From the NCBI GenBank assembly GCA_016223135.1, contig JACRPQ010000010.1:124001-188000 (forward strand): a DNA stretch of 64,000 nt. The letters are read 5' to 3'. Below the pieces are notes generated by a model. It made no database searches and was not told the DNA's origin. It worked only from the letters and a program-made list of their open reading frames with translations. This DNA comes from Chloroflexota bacterium. GTDB lineage: Bacteria; Chloroflexota; Anaerolineae; Anaerolineales; Villigracilaceae. Within the stretch, counting starts at the first letter, position 1. Each line of letters begins with the position of its first letter. The translations under genes and the position numbers were made by a program. Of the stretch, positions 8,487 to 16,015 are shown piece after piece.

Positions 8487-9530
8487 ATGCCCAACACTCC
8501 CATCCCCATCATTGAAGCGCGCGGCACGCACCGCGAAGTCGGACGACAGATTGGCGAGCAATGCCGCGAGCGCATTCAGAGCATGTTCGCAAGTCTGCGG
8601 CACGAACTGCCGCCCGGCGTTACATGGGAAGCGATGCTCAACCAAAGCCGCGTCTATCTCGCCTACAGCCGCGCGGTTTATCCACAGTACATCGAAGAGT
8701 TGGAGGGCATCGCCGAGGGCGCGCAGGTTTCTTTCGACGAGGTCTTTCTGACCATGTGCGAGGAACTCTGGGAAAGTTTCGCCTGGCACGGCTGCACCGA
8801 CATGGCGGCGCGCGGCAAAGCCACCGCCGACGGGACTACGCTCATCGCACACACGAACGACCTGCTGCCAAAGACCGAAGCATTGCTGGTCCTGCTCAAG
8901 GTTCAGGCAGAGAACGAACCGGAATTTCTCGGCGTTTCGGTGGGCGGCATCGCCATCAGCGCGGGCTACAACGCCGCCAAAATCAGCCTGACCGGCAATC
9001 AACTTGACAGCAGTGACGTTCGCCCCGGCGTGCCGCGCCTGCTGGTCGTCCGCGCCATTCTCGGCTCCAAAACCCTGAGCGAAGCCATGAGCCACTGCCT
9101 GCTTCCGACGCGCGCCTCCAGTTACAACAACGTCATCGCCGATGGGAGCGGCGAGGTCTATTCGATGGAAGGTTCGGCAACCGACATGGAGGCGATTTAC
9201 ATCAAGGACGATGTCATGGCGCACGCCAATCATTATGTCGCTCCGTCCATGCGCCGCTTCGAACGGGACCGCAGCGTGATCGCCAACTCGATCATCCGCC
9301 ACAACCGCGCCGAATACCTGCTCCGCCAGCACTACGGCAAATTGACCCCCGAACTCTTCCGGTCACTGCTGGCAGATCACGCCGGCTACCCAACCTCCAT
9401 CTGCAAGCACGGCACGGAAACGCAGACCGTCTTCAGCATTATTATTCAGGTGGAAACGCTCAAGGCGTGGATTGGGCGCGGTCACCCCTGCGAGACGGAA
9501 TACACGGAATATCAACTCGAGCCGTATTAA
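8487..9530 (+). CDS. C45 family peptidase / acyl-CoA:6-APA acyltransferase-like Ntn hydrolase
   Basis: 347 aa N-terminal-nucleophile hydrolase related to isopenicillin N acyltransferase. The family motif HGCTDMAARGKATADG contains the nucleophile C103, which becomes the N-terminus after autoproteolysis, followed by TTLIAHTND. The N-terminal ARGTHREVGRQIGEQ segment also fits. Substrates of bacterial members are mostly unknown; amide or peptide bond cleavage is likely. The DUF2817 metallopeptidase follows 83 bp later on the same strand, so the pair may process peptides together, but that is inference. Confidence 0.85.
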   Translation: MPNTPIPIIEARGTHREVGRQIGEQCRERIQSMFASLRHELPPGVTWEAMLNQSRVYLAYSRAVYPQYIEELEGIAEGAQVSFDEVFLTMCEELWESFAWHGCTDMAARGKATADGTTLIAHTNDLLPKTEALLVLLKVQAENEPEFLGVSVGGIAISAGYNAAKISLTGNQLDSSDVRPGVPRLLVVRAILGSKTLSEAMSHCLLPTRASSYNNVIADGSGEVYSMEGSATDMEAIYIKDDVMAHANHYVAPSMRRFERDRSVIANSIIRHNRAEYLLRQHYGKLTPELFRSLLADHAGYPTSICKHGTETQTVFSIIIQVETLKAWIGRGHPCETEYTEYQLEPY

Positions 9531-9538
9531 TAATGCTT

Positions 9539-9602
9539 CACCGCAAAGACGCGAAGCGCGCCAAGTAAATTTCTAAACCTTCGCGGTCTTGACATCTTTG
9601 CA
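9539..9602. repeat. imperfect palindrome with 'CGCAAAGACGCGAAG' units
   Basis: CACCGCAAAGACGCGAAG on the left is answered by CTTCGCGGTCTTGACATC on the right. It belongs to the loose 8-9-bp-unit palindrome family seen in several gaps of this window. Confidence 0.5.
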
Positions 9603-9613
9603 GTAAAAAAGCC

Positions 9614-10744
9614 ATGACAAAATTCCAATCTCTCTTCCCTGAAACTTACGAAGCCTCGCGCGAACGATTTCGGAAGAACCTCCCCATTGTTCGGTCCATG
9701 TGGAGCAAGGCGGAACTATTCCAACATAAACTCGCCGGCGAAGAAGACCTGACCATTGACTGGATTTATTCCGACGCAGTGGAAACCAACCAAAAGGTCT
9801 TCATCCTGACCACCGGCGAACATGGCGTGGAGGGATATGTCGGCGCGGCGATGATGCAGCGCTTCATCGAAAAATACATGTCCCGCCTCGACCCGCGCAC
9901 GACGGGCATCCTGCTCGTCCACGCCATCAACCCCTGGGGAATGAAATATCACCGCCGCGGCAACCGCGATAACATTGACATCAACCGCACGTTCCTCTAC
10001 AACATTGACCATGACCCAGCCTTCAACCCTGCGTACGAGGGGATCGCCAGGTTTCTCAATCCCGGCACACAAATTAAAAACCTCGTACTCGATAATATTG
10101 GCTACACGCTCCAGCTATTCTGGCACATCGCCCGCATGGGGATGAAAAACTTCCGCGACGCCCTCCTGCTCGGACAATACCGCCATCCTCAGGGGTTGTA
10201 TTACGGCGGAAAAGAACGCCCTGAAGAAACCCAGGCGCTCATGAATCTCTACAAACAGATGATGAGCTCCTACGACCAAATTCTGCACCTGGACATGCAC
10301 ACCGGCTACGGTCCGCGCTACCAGATGAGCCTGGTCAATTCGGCGCTGGATAAGAATCCCTCGGCGTATTACGAAAAACGTTTCAACTATCCGCTCGTGG
10401 TCGCCGCCACCGCCGACGAATTCTACGCCATTCGCGGCGACATGGTGGATTACGAATATGCGCTCTGGCAGCATGAATTTCCCGAAAAGCGGTTCTTCGC
10501 CACCGCCTTCGAGTTTGGCACGCTAGGCAATACCCTGTATGGCTTGTTCCACAGTCCGCGCGTTATGATTCATGAAAATCGCGCCTACTGGTACGGCGCA
10601 AAAAATGAGGAACTACTCGCCAAAGCCAAACACGGTTTCGAGGAACTTTTCAATCCCGCCGCCAGCGATTGGAAGGAAAAAGCCGTCGCTGACGCCGATC
10701 AAGCCTTCAACGGCATCCTATCGGCGGAAGGATATTTGGTGTAG
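9614..10744 (+). CDS. DUF2817 family (M14-like) zinc metallopeptidase
   Basis: 376 aa. Zinc-binding residues typical of carboxypeptidase-like folds are visible: H70 and E73 in TTGEHGVEG, and H229 in LHLDMHTGYG. NRDNIDINR (about residues 117-125) supplies the substrate-carboxylate Asn/Arg pair, and TAFEFGT near residue 307 may carry the catalytic Glu. There is no signal peptide, so it is cytosolic. Likely an aminoacylase or carboxypeptidase of unknown substrate. Its stop codon is the first part of a 12-bp hairpin. Confidence 0.82.
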   Translation: MTKFQSLFPETYEASRERFRKNLPIVRSMWSKAELFQHKLAGEEDLTIDWIYSDAVETNQKVFILTTGEHGVEGYVGAAMMQRFIEKYMSRLDPRTTGILLVHAINPWGMKYHRRGNRDNIDINRTFLYNIDHDPAFNPAYEGIARFLNPGTQIKNLVLDNIGYTLQLFWHIARMGMKNFRDALLLGQYRHPQGLYYGGKERPEETQALMNLYKQMMSSYDQILHLDMHTGYGPRYQMSLVNSALDKNPSAYYEKRFNYPLVVAATADEFYAIRGDMVDYEYALWQHEFPEKRFFATAFEFGTLGNTLYGLFHSPRVMIHENRAYWYGAKNEELLAKAKHGFEELFNPAASDWKEKAVADADQAFNGILSAEGYLV

Positions 10745-10768
10745 GACAAGTCTACAGACTTGTCCTAC
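10741..10768 (+). other. perfect hairpin at the end of the metallopeptidase gene
   Basis: GTAGGACAAGTC and GACTTGTCCTAC pair perfectly (12 bp) around a TACA loop. The left arm contains the stop codon. No T-run follows, so it may stabilise the mRNA or be a repeat remnant rather than a factor-independent terminator. Confidence 0.55.
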
Positions 10769-10784
10769 ACTTACGATTTTGTAA

Positions 10785-10814
10785 TTGACATAAGCGCAGT
10801 TCCACTGTAAACTC
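10785..10814 (+). promoter_or_regulatory. sigma70-type promoter of the Mn riboswitch transcript
   Basis: TTGACA at 10785-10790 and TAAACT at 10809-10814 with an 18-bp spacer. A start near 10821 would place the first nucleotides just before riboswitch stem P1 at 10826. Confidence 0.6.
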
Positions 10815-10825
10815 TAATTACTCCG

Positions 10826-10921
10826 ATGGGGAGTAGCCCCCGAACCGGTTTCGGGTCTGGTAGTCGTCAAGACGTGGCACAAGTCGCCACCGGCTGTCAG
10901 AATGAAAGCGCAAGACCATCG
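10826..10921 (+). ncRNA. yybP-ykoY manganese riboswitch
   Basis: The conserved features of the Mn2+-sensing yybP-ykoY aptamer are in order: GGGGAGTAGC, then a small hairpin (CCCCGAACCGGTTTCGGG), GTCGTCAAG, GCCACCGGCT and AGCGCAAGACC. P1 is closed by GATGG (10826-10830) and CCATC (10917-10921). The 3' strand of P1 is also the 5' strand of the terminator that follows. Mn2+ binding would therefore block the terminator and turn on the downstream membrane protein and P-type ATPase genes. The direction of control is inferred from this overlap. Confidence 0.92.
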
Positions 10922-10946
10922 CCTTCGAGGCGGTGGTCTTTTTTCT
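10913..10946 (+). terminator. riboswitch-controlled intrinsic terminator
   Basis: AAGACCATCGCCT pairs with AGGCGGTGGTCTT (13 bp, one G-U) around a TCG loop, followed by a T-run. Its left arm is shared with riboswitch stem P1. Confidence 0.88.
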
Positions 10947-10981
10947 TTTCCCCGCCTCAAACAAAAAAAAGGAAAATAGCC

Positions 10982-11227
10982 ATGTCCACAAAATCCGTCC
11001 TGCGAAGGTATTGGAAGCCTGCCCTCGCCACAGGGGCGGGAGGCGCCTCCGTCCTTATTTGGCTCGAGGAAATTTTCGCCATTTGGCTGGATATTCTTTC
11101 TGTGGCAGCGATGCTTATCGTAACAGGTCCCATCCTGCTGTTCAGCCATCTCTTGTTCAAATCTGCCACGCCCAAAAAAGAAGACATAACCAAACAGGAG
11201 TTCAATCGTAACCATGAAACAAAGTAA
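10982..11227 (+). CDS. small membrane protein co-regulated with P-type ATPase
   Basis: 81 aa, no family recognised. The start ATG 10982 has AAAGGA upstream. After a basic N-terminus (KSVLRRYWK) two hydrophobic stretches follow, at about residues 13-31 and 38-58. The tail is charged and cytosolic-looking (KKEDITKQEFNRNHETK). It overlaps the ATPase gene by 14 bp and is the first gene behind the Mn riboswitch, so it is presumably made together with the pump. It could be an accessory or regulatory peptide of the pump, but nothing in the sequence proves that. Confidence 0.75.
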   Translation: MSTKSVLRRYWKPALATGAGGASVLIWLEEIFAIWLDILSVAAMLIVTGPILLFSHLLFKSATPKKEDITKQEFNRNHETK

Positions 11228-13907
11228 TTACTGGCACACTAAAAACAAAGAGGAAGTATTTGCCGAATTCAATAGTACAGTATCAGGCATAAGTCAGGAA
11301 GAAGCGCAGACGCGGCTTACCCAATATGGTCCTAACGAAATCCAGTCGGCGCATCGCATCACGCCCTGGGCAATCCTGCTCGAGCAATTCAAGAACGTGC
11401 TTATCCTCATCTTGCTGGGCGCAACCGCACTTTCGTTTTTTCTTGGGCATGGGGTCGAGTCCATCGTCATCGCGGTCATCGTGCTGTTTGCCGTGCTGCT
11501 CGGCTTCATCCAGGAATATCGCGCCGAACGCGCCATTGATGCGCTGCGGCAGATGGCGGCGCCAACCGCCACTGTAATACGCGGCGGCGAAGAAATAAAA
11601 ATTCCAGCGCGCGAAGTGGTGCCCGGCGACGTGGTCATCCTGCACATGGGCGACCGTATCCCTGCCGATGGACGCGTCATCGAGTCAATCAATTTACAAG
11701 TGGAAGAAGCCGCGTTGACGGGCGAATCCGTCCCCGTGGAAAAACACACCGACCCGCTTCCAACTCAGGACCTGCCTGTTGGCGACCGCAAAAACATGGT
11801 CTACGCCGGAACCGCCGTCACCTACGGGCGTGGACGTGCGCTGATCGTCGCCACCGGCATGCAGACCGAATTCGGCAAGATCGCGCAACTTCTGCAAACA
11901 GTCGAAACCAGCAAAACTCCTCTTCAACACAATCTCGATAAGGTTGGCGCAACACTGGCGCGCGGGGCATTCGTGGTTGTCGCCCTCATTGTGGCGCTCG
12001 GTCTTTTGCGCGGACAGCCCTTCATCGAAATGCTCATCTTCGGCATTGCGCTGGCGGTGGCGGTGGTGCCGGAAGCATTGCCCGCCGTAGTGACCATCTC
12101 GCTTGCCATCGGCGTGCAGAAGATGGTCAAACGGAATGCGCTCATTCGCCGTTTGCCTGCGGTCGAGACGCTTGGAAGCACATCCGTCATCTGTTCCGAC
12201 AAAACCGGCACGCTGACGAAAGATGAAATGACCGTGCGTAAAATTTATGTCGCGGGGCAGGTCTTCACCGTGAGCGGATCAGGGTACGCGCCCGAAGGTC
12301 AGTTCTCCGTCAATGGCGGCTCCCCGGCTGAAATCAGCGCCGAGCTCAAACAACTGCTTACTGCCGCCGCGCTCGCTTCAGACGCCAAACTTGTCAGGAA
12401 TGGCAGCAACGGCTCGAGCGGCAATTGGGACATCAAAGGCGACCCAACGGAGGGAGCGCTGGTCGTTGCGGCTGCCAAGGCAGGGGTCCAGAAAGAAGCG
12501 GTGGATCAAATCTATCCGCGCGTGCAGGAGATTCCGTTTACGTCCGAATCCAAGCGCATGACCACCCTCCATCGAACCGACAAGGGCATCGTCGCTTACA
12601 CCAAAGGCGCGCCCGAAATCGTTCTGGAAAACTGCGACTTCATCCTCACCGCCGACGGCGTAAAAAAATTGGATGAAACAACCCGCCAGCAAGTGCTGGA
12701 CACGGCAAAGAACTTCGCCAGCCAGGCGCTGCGCGTGCTTGCCGTCGCATCAAAACCGGACGCCACACTTGAATCTGCCCAAACAGGCATGACCTTCCTC
12801 GGGCTGGCGGGCATGATTGACCCGCCGCGTCCTGAAGCAAAAGCGGCGATTGCCGTGTGCGAAGAGGCGGGCATCCGCCCGGTGATGATTACCGGCGACC
12901 ATCCCGTCACGGCGGAGGCGGTGGCGCGCGAACTGGGCTTGCTCAAAACCGGGCGCGTCGTCACCGGCGCGGAATTGGATGCCATCTCCGATGAGGACTT
13001 CAAGCGTGAAGTGGAAACAATTGACGTGTATGCGCGCGTCTCGCCGGCTCACAAACTGCGCGTGGTCACTGCGCTGCAGGCAAACGAACACATCGTTGCC
13101 ATGACCGGCGACGGCGTGAACGACGCCCCTGCCCTCAAGAAAGCCGACATCGGCATCGCCATGGGCATCACCGGCACCGACGTGACAAAAGAAGCCGCCG
13201 CCATGACCCTCACCGACGATAACTTTGCATCCATCGTTGCGGCGGTGGAAGAAGGTCGCGGGGTGTTCGGCAACATCAAGAAGTATCTGATGTACCTGCT
13301 TTCCTCCAATATCGGCGAAATCGGTCTGATGGCTGGCTCCGCCCTGCTGGGCTTGCCGCTGCCATTGACCGCCGTGCAAATTCTCTATGTCAACCTCGCC
13401 ACCGACGGTCTGCCCGCATTGGCGCTTGCGGTGGATCCGCCCGAAAAGGACTTGATGAAACGCAAGCCGCGCAACCCGCGCACGGGCATCTTCACCCGCC
13501 CTGTCGTCGCACTGATGGTTGCGGGCGGGCTGTGGTCAACGCTTATCAATTTGGGCTTGTTTATTTGGGCAATGAATTCCGGGCGCAGCCAGGCGGAGGC
13601 AATGACCATGACCTTCGTCTCGCTGGTGCTGGTTCAATTCTTCAAGGCATACAACTTCCGCTCGGACCGCCACTCCATCTTCAACCGTCCGTTTGAAAAC
13701 AAATGGCTGAACACTGCCATTCTTTGGGAAGCCGTGCTGTTGCTTTTGATCGTGTATGTCCCCGCCCTGCATGAACCGTTCAACACTTTCAGCCTGCCGC
13801 TCGTGGATTGGGCAATCATATTTGCTCTTTCGCTGACCATTTCCCCGGTTCTTGAACTGGTCAAGTGGATGGAACGCAAGGGTTGGTTTGGAAAGATGGA
13901 ATCGTAA
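11214..13907 (+). CDS. P2A-type cation-transporting ATPase (Mn2+/Ca2+ efflux)
   Basis: 897 aa P-type ATPase. Visible motifs: PGDVVILHMGDRIPADGR, TGES in the actuator domain, phosphorylated D329 in CSDKTGTLT, MITGDHPVTA, and MTGDGVNDAPALKKADIG. The ion-site helices resemble SERCA: VVPEALPAVV (M4), SSNIGE (M5) and NLATDGLPA (M6), so both SERCA-like site residues in M5 are kept. Cation-ATPase N- and C-terminal domains flank the core, with about ten membrane segments. The upstream Mn2+ riboswitch argues for Mn2+ export in vivo; Ca2+ transport is the alternative or additional role. Confidence 0.92.
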   Translation: MKQSNYWHTKNKEEVFAEFNSTVSGISQEEAQTRLTQYGPNEIQSAHRITPWAILLEQFKNVLILILLGATALSFFLGHGVESIVIAVIVLFAVLLGFIQEYRAERAIDALRQMAAPTATVIRGGEEIKIPAREVVPGDVVILHMGDRIPADGRVIESINLQVEEAALTGESVPVEKHTDPLPTQDLPVGDRKNMVYAGTAVTYGRGRALIVATGMQTEFGKIAQLLQTVETSKTPLQHNLDKVGATLARGAFVVVALIVALGLLRGQPFIEMLIFGIALAVAVVPEALPAVVTISLAIGVQKMVKRNALIRRLPAVETLGSTSVICSDKTGTLTKDEMTVRKIYVAGQVFTVSGSGYAPEGQFSVNGGSPAEISAELKQLLTAAALASDAKLVRNGSNGSSGNWDIKGDPTEGALVVAAAKAGVQKEAVDQIYPRVQEIPFTSESKRMTTLHRTDKGIVAYTKGAPEIVLENCDFILTADGVKKLDETTRQQVLDTAKNFASQALRVLAVASKPDATLESAQTGMTFLGLAGMIDPPRPEAKAAIAVCEEAGIRPVMITGDHPVTAEAVARELGLLKTGRVVTGAELDAISDEDFKREVETIDVYARVSPAHKLRVVTALQANEHIVAMTGDGVNDAPALKKADIGIAMGITGTDVTKEAAAMTLTDDNFASIVAAVEEGRGVFGNIKKYLMYLLSSNIGEIGLMAGSALLGLPLPLTAVQILYVNLATDGLPALALAVDPPEKDLMKRKPRNPRTGIFTRPVVALMVAGGLWSTLINLGLFIWAMNSGRSQAEAMTMTFVSLVLVQFFKAYNFRSDRHSIFNRPFENKWLNTAILWEAVLLLLIVYVPALHEPFNTFSLPLVDWAIIFALSLTISPVLELVKWMERKGWFGKMES

Positions 13908-13948
13908 GCACCTCATCGGCGCGGTGAGTCATATCCGCCCATCAAATC

Positions 13949-13986
13949 AAAAGAGCCGGTCCCGTAAACGGGGCTGGCTCTTTTTA
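13949..13986 (+). terminator. strong intrinsic terminator after the P-type ATPase
   Basis: A 16-bp stem with two G-U pairs runs from 13949-13964 to 13969-13984 around a TAAA loop and ends in a T-run. Confidence 0.85.
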
Positions 13987-14018
13987 CGCAAATGCTTGAA
14001 ATTCACAAGCACCATTGA

Positions 14019-14165
14019 GTCCACTGCAAAAAGGCATCATCCACGAAGAACACGAAGTACACAAAGAAGTAATTCAGAAATCTGAAATTCGGCACAAGGC
14101 AATAAAAACTTCGTGACCTTTGTGTTCTTCGTGGAAGAAAAAGGTTTTGCCAATGCAGTCAAACT
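14019..14165. repeat. palindromic repeat with 9-bp 'CACGAAGAA' units
   Basis: CCACGAAGAACAC...AAAG (14041-14066) is complementary to CTTTGTGTTCTTCGTGG (14118-14134); the left arm has one extra 9-nt unit. Outer parts ACTGCAAAAAGGCA and TTGCCAATGCAGT are also partly complementary. The 18-bp left edge GTCCACTGCAAAAAGGCA recurs at 48765-48782 before a related palindrome. Confidence 0.65.
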
Positions 14166-14176
14166 TTGATTTACGG

Positions 14177-14261
14177 ACTCACCTTACGCAGTTCCTTCGT
14201 AGGGCGACATTTATGTCGCCCGAAAACGCGAGATAAATCTCGCGCTACCGCGTAAGGTGAG
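14177..14261. mobile_element. short inverted-repeat element with flanking duplication
   Basis: Ends ACTCACCTTACGC and GCGTAAGGTGAG are inverted copies. TTACGG flanks both sides (14171-14176 and 14262-14267), as expected from a target duplication. Inside are two hairpins, GGGCGACATTTATGTCGCCC and GCGCGAGATTTATCTCGCG (the second read on the minus strand). No coding capacity. The right duplication contains the stop codon of the adjoining cytochrome gene. Confidence 0.6.
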
Positions 14262-14954
14262 TTACGGAGATGGAGTGCTGGACGTATTTGCCGTATCTTC
14301 CGTCACGACTCTGCCTGCAAAGATGAGCGGACCGTTATCCGGCACATCGGCAGAGCGACCCAGCGGCATCAAGGGGCGGTTGATGGTCGAGACGCCGTTT
14401 TCGGCGTGCAGCATTTGATACAACAGCGATTGCTCCCATACGCCGCCGCCGAGAATGTCCTTGCCTTTCGGCTCGCCGTTGGCGCGCCCCGAACCAGCCA
14501 AAATGCCAGCGTAACTGCTCAAATCCATGTTTTGAAGCGCCGCCGCCAGATTGGAGTGGTGACAAGACGTGCAAGACAAGGAACCGGGATACCACACGTT
14601 GGATTCGGTGAACAAGGGCTGGACATCTCTGCTAAACACCGCTTCACAAGTCTGACCGTTGACATCGGTGAACTCAAATTTCTCCGTCTCAGGGACGCCG
14701 GCGTTCACCCATGCGCCAATCAAGTCCACCGCCGCAATTTGACATTTGTTGAAGGCTGCGCCGCCGCCCCCCACCTGCACGGGCATTGTGGCGGGAATCA
14801 AGGTGGGAATCGGGGTGCGCTCCACCAGCGGCTGACCGCGATTGCAGGTGAAGGTAAAGCCGCAGGCAGATACATAAACGATGCTAAACCAAAATCCCAG
14901 CATTAGAAAGAAACCAATAATGGTTCCGTAAATCGTTTTCCGAACATCATTCAT
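14262..14954 (-). CDS. membrane-anchored monohaem cytochrome c-like protein at the end of the act operon
   Basis: 230 aa. One N-terminal membrane anchor (IIGFFLMLGFWFSIVYVSACG) is followed by a Pro/Thr-rich linker. A single haem c site CTSCHHSN lies at about residue 130. DVQPLFTESNVWYPGSLSCTSCH resembles the haem-binding start of extracytoplasmic cytochrome domains. It begins 14 bp after actE on the same strand, so it is most likely an electron acceptor or accessory of alternative complex III. It does not match ActF, which is a multi-helix NrfD-like protein. Confidence 0.75.
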   Translation of the reverse strand: MNDVRKTIYGTIIGFFLMLGFWFSIVYVSACGFTFTCNRGQPLVERTPIPTLIPATMPVQVGGGGAAFNKCQIAAVDLIGAWVNAGVPETEKFEFTDVNGQTCEAVFSRDVQPLFTESNVWYPGSLSCTSCHHSNLAAALQNMDLSSYAGILAGSGRANGEPKGKDILGGGVWEQSLLYQMLHAENGVSTINRPLMPLGRSADVPDNGPLIFAGRVVTEDTANTSSTPSP

Positions 14955-14968
14955 GGATGACTCCTCCC

Positions 14969-15484
14969 CTAGGGTGTCGCCGCTTTGAGCGTGCGGATGA
15001 AATTCACCACATCCCAGCGCTCGCGGACGGTCAGGTTTTCGTTCAGGGCTGGCATGCGGTCTTTCACACCGTTGGTGATGGTGAGAAAGAGGGCGCCGTC
15101 GCTTTTATCCTGCACGATGGGCAGTGTCAGATTGGCAGGTTTGAAGTTGACCAGGAAAGGAGCAATCTGCCCATTCCCCTCGCCGGCGGGACCGTGGCAC
15201 ATCTGGCAGTGAATGGCAAACAATTGCGCGCCGCGCGCCACAGAGGTCTCATCCGCCGGGACGGGGTTCTCCGGCGCGCCCAAGCCCGCGATGGCAACCG
15301 CGCCTTCAACGGGAATCGAGCGTTCAGGGACCGGAAGCGGTTTTTCCATCGGACGGAAGGAGGGCTGAATCTCCATGAAGGAGGGCCACTCCACCTTGAT
15401 CACATCATAGGCAAACAGCATCAGAATGCCGCCCAGCAGACCAACCGCCAGGAACACAAAAAACAATTGTCGTAGTAGTCTCAT
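14969..15484 (-). CDS. actE: alternative complex III cytochrome c subunit ActE
   Basis: 171 aa from ATG 15484 (MRLLRQLFFVFLAVG), whose ATGA overlaps the actD stop. An N-terminal membrane anchor is followed by a class I cytochrome c domain: CQMCHGPAGEGNG carries the haem site at about residue 99 and VKDRMPAL the likely axial Met. It faces the periplasm-side of the membrane and should carry electrons from the pentahaem ActA subunit or iron-sulfur subunit to the terminal oxidase. A longer frame starts at 15571 but would overlap actD deeply. Confidence 0.88.
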   Translation of the reverse strand: MRLLRQLFFVFLAVGLLGGILMLFAYDVIKVEWPSFMEIQPSFRPMEKPLPVPERSIPVEGAVAIAGLGAPENPVPADETSVARGAQLFAIHCQMCHGPAGEGNGQIAPFLVNFKPANLTLPIVQDKSDGALFLTITNGVKDRMPALNENLTVRERWDVVNFIRTLKAATP

Positions 15485-16005
15485 AGGTGTTGCGCCTCCG
15501 TTTCGTTCACAGATTCGGCGCCCAGTTTCTTCAAAACTTCCGTGACTTTCTGCGCATCGGGCGGCGGACATTCGATGAGGATGGCAATTTTGCCGTCGCT
15601 GATTTCGGGAACGTAGTGCATGGGACGGTAATTCGGGAACAAACTATCGAGAAACACACCCAGAAAAGTGGAAAGCAACATTCCCAGCATGGTCATTTCG
15701 AACAAAACAATCACCGCCGGCGGGACCGGAGCAAAGGGCTGCCCGCCCACCATGATGGTGTACATGTTCGGCGTGACAAATGAGAGGAACGCGCCCACCA
15801 AAAAGCCGGCAATCGCTCCGCCCAACGCCAGGCGCGGGACGTTTGTCCATTGGCTCGGGCGACCCAGCATTGCCTCGGTAACGGGGATGCCGGAGATGAC
15901 ATTCATGCAGTCATCATGGATGCCCAACATCCGCAACTGTTCGATGGCATCGGCGGCAGGATCAAGGTCCGAAAAGACCGCCAAAAGGGACTTTTCTTCA
16001 GCCAT
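15481..16005 (-). CDS. actD: alternative complex III membrane subunit ActD (DUF3341)
   Basis: 174 aa from ATG 16005, preceded by GGAG at 8 nt spacing. The DUF3341 pattern is clear: an N-terminal cytosolic domain (LLAVFSDLDPAADAIEQLR), two membrane helices (about residues 58-80 and 95-120) joined by a GQPFAPVPPA loop, and a C-terminal DGKIAILIECPP segment. In solved complexes ActD packs against ActC. It sits between actC (10 bp away) and actE (ATGA overlap). Confidence 0.9.
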   Translation of the reverse strand: MAEEKSLLAVFSDLDPAADAIEQLRMLGIHDDCMNVISGIPVTEAMLGRPSQWTNVPRLALGGAIAGFLVGAFLSFVTPNMYTIMVGGQPFAPVPPAVIVLFEMTMLGMLLSTFLGVFLDSLFPNYRPMHYVPEISDGKIAILIECPPPDAQKVTEVLKKLGAESVNETEAQHL

Positions 16006-16015
16006 TTTTCGACTC

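Larger units (their letters stand above)
13987..14261. other. gene-free repeat-filled interval
   Basis: No coding signal. It contains a palindromic repeat (14019-14165) and a separate 85-bp element with inverted ends and a 6-bp flanking duplication (14177-14261). Confidence 0.7.

Noticed and set aside
10741-10768. Hairpin as a factor-independent terminator
   Set aside because: Perfect stem, but no T-run after it; kept only as a hairpin.
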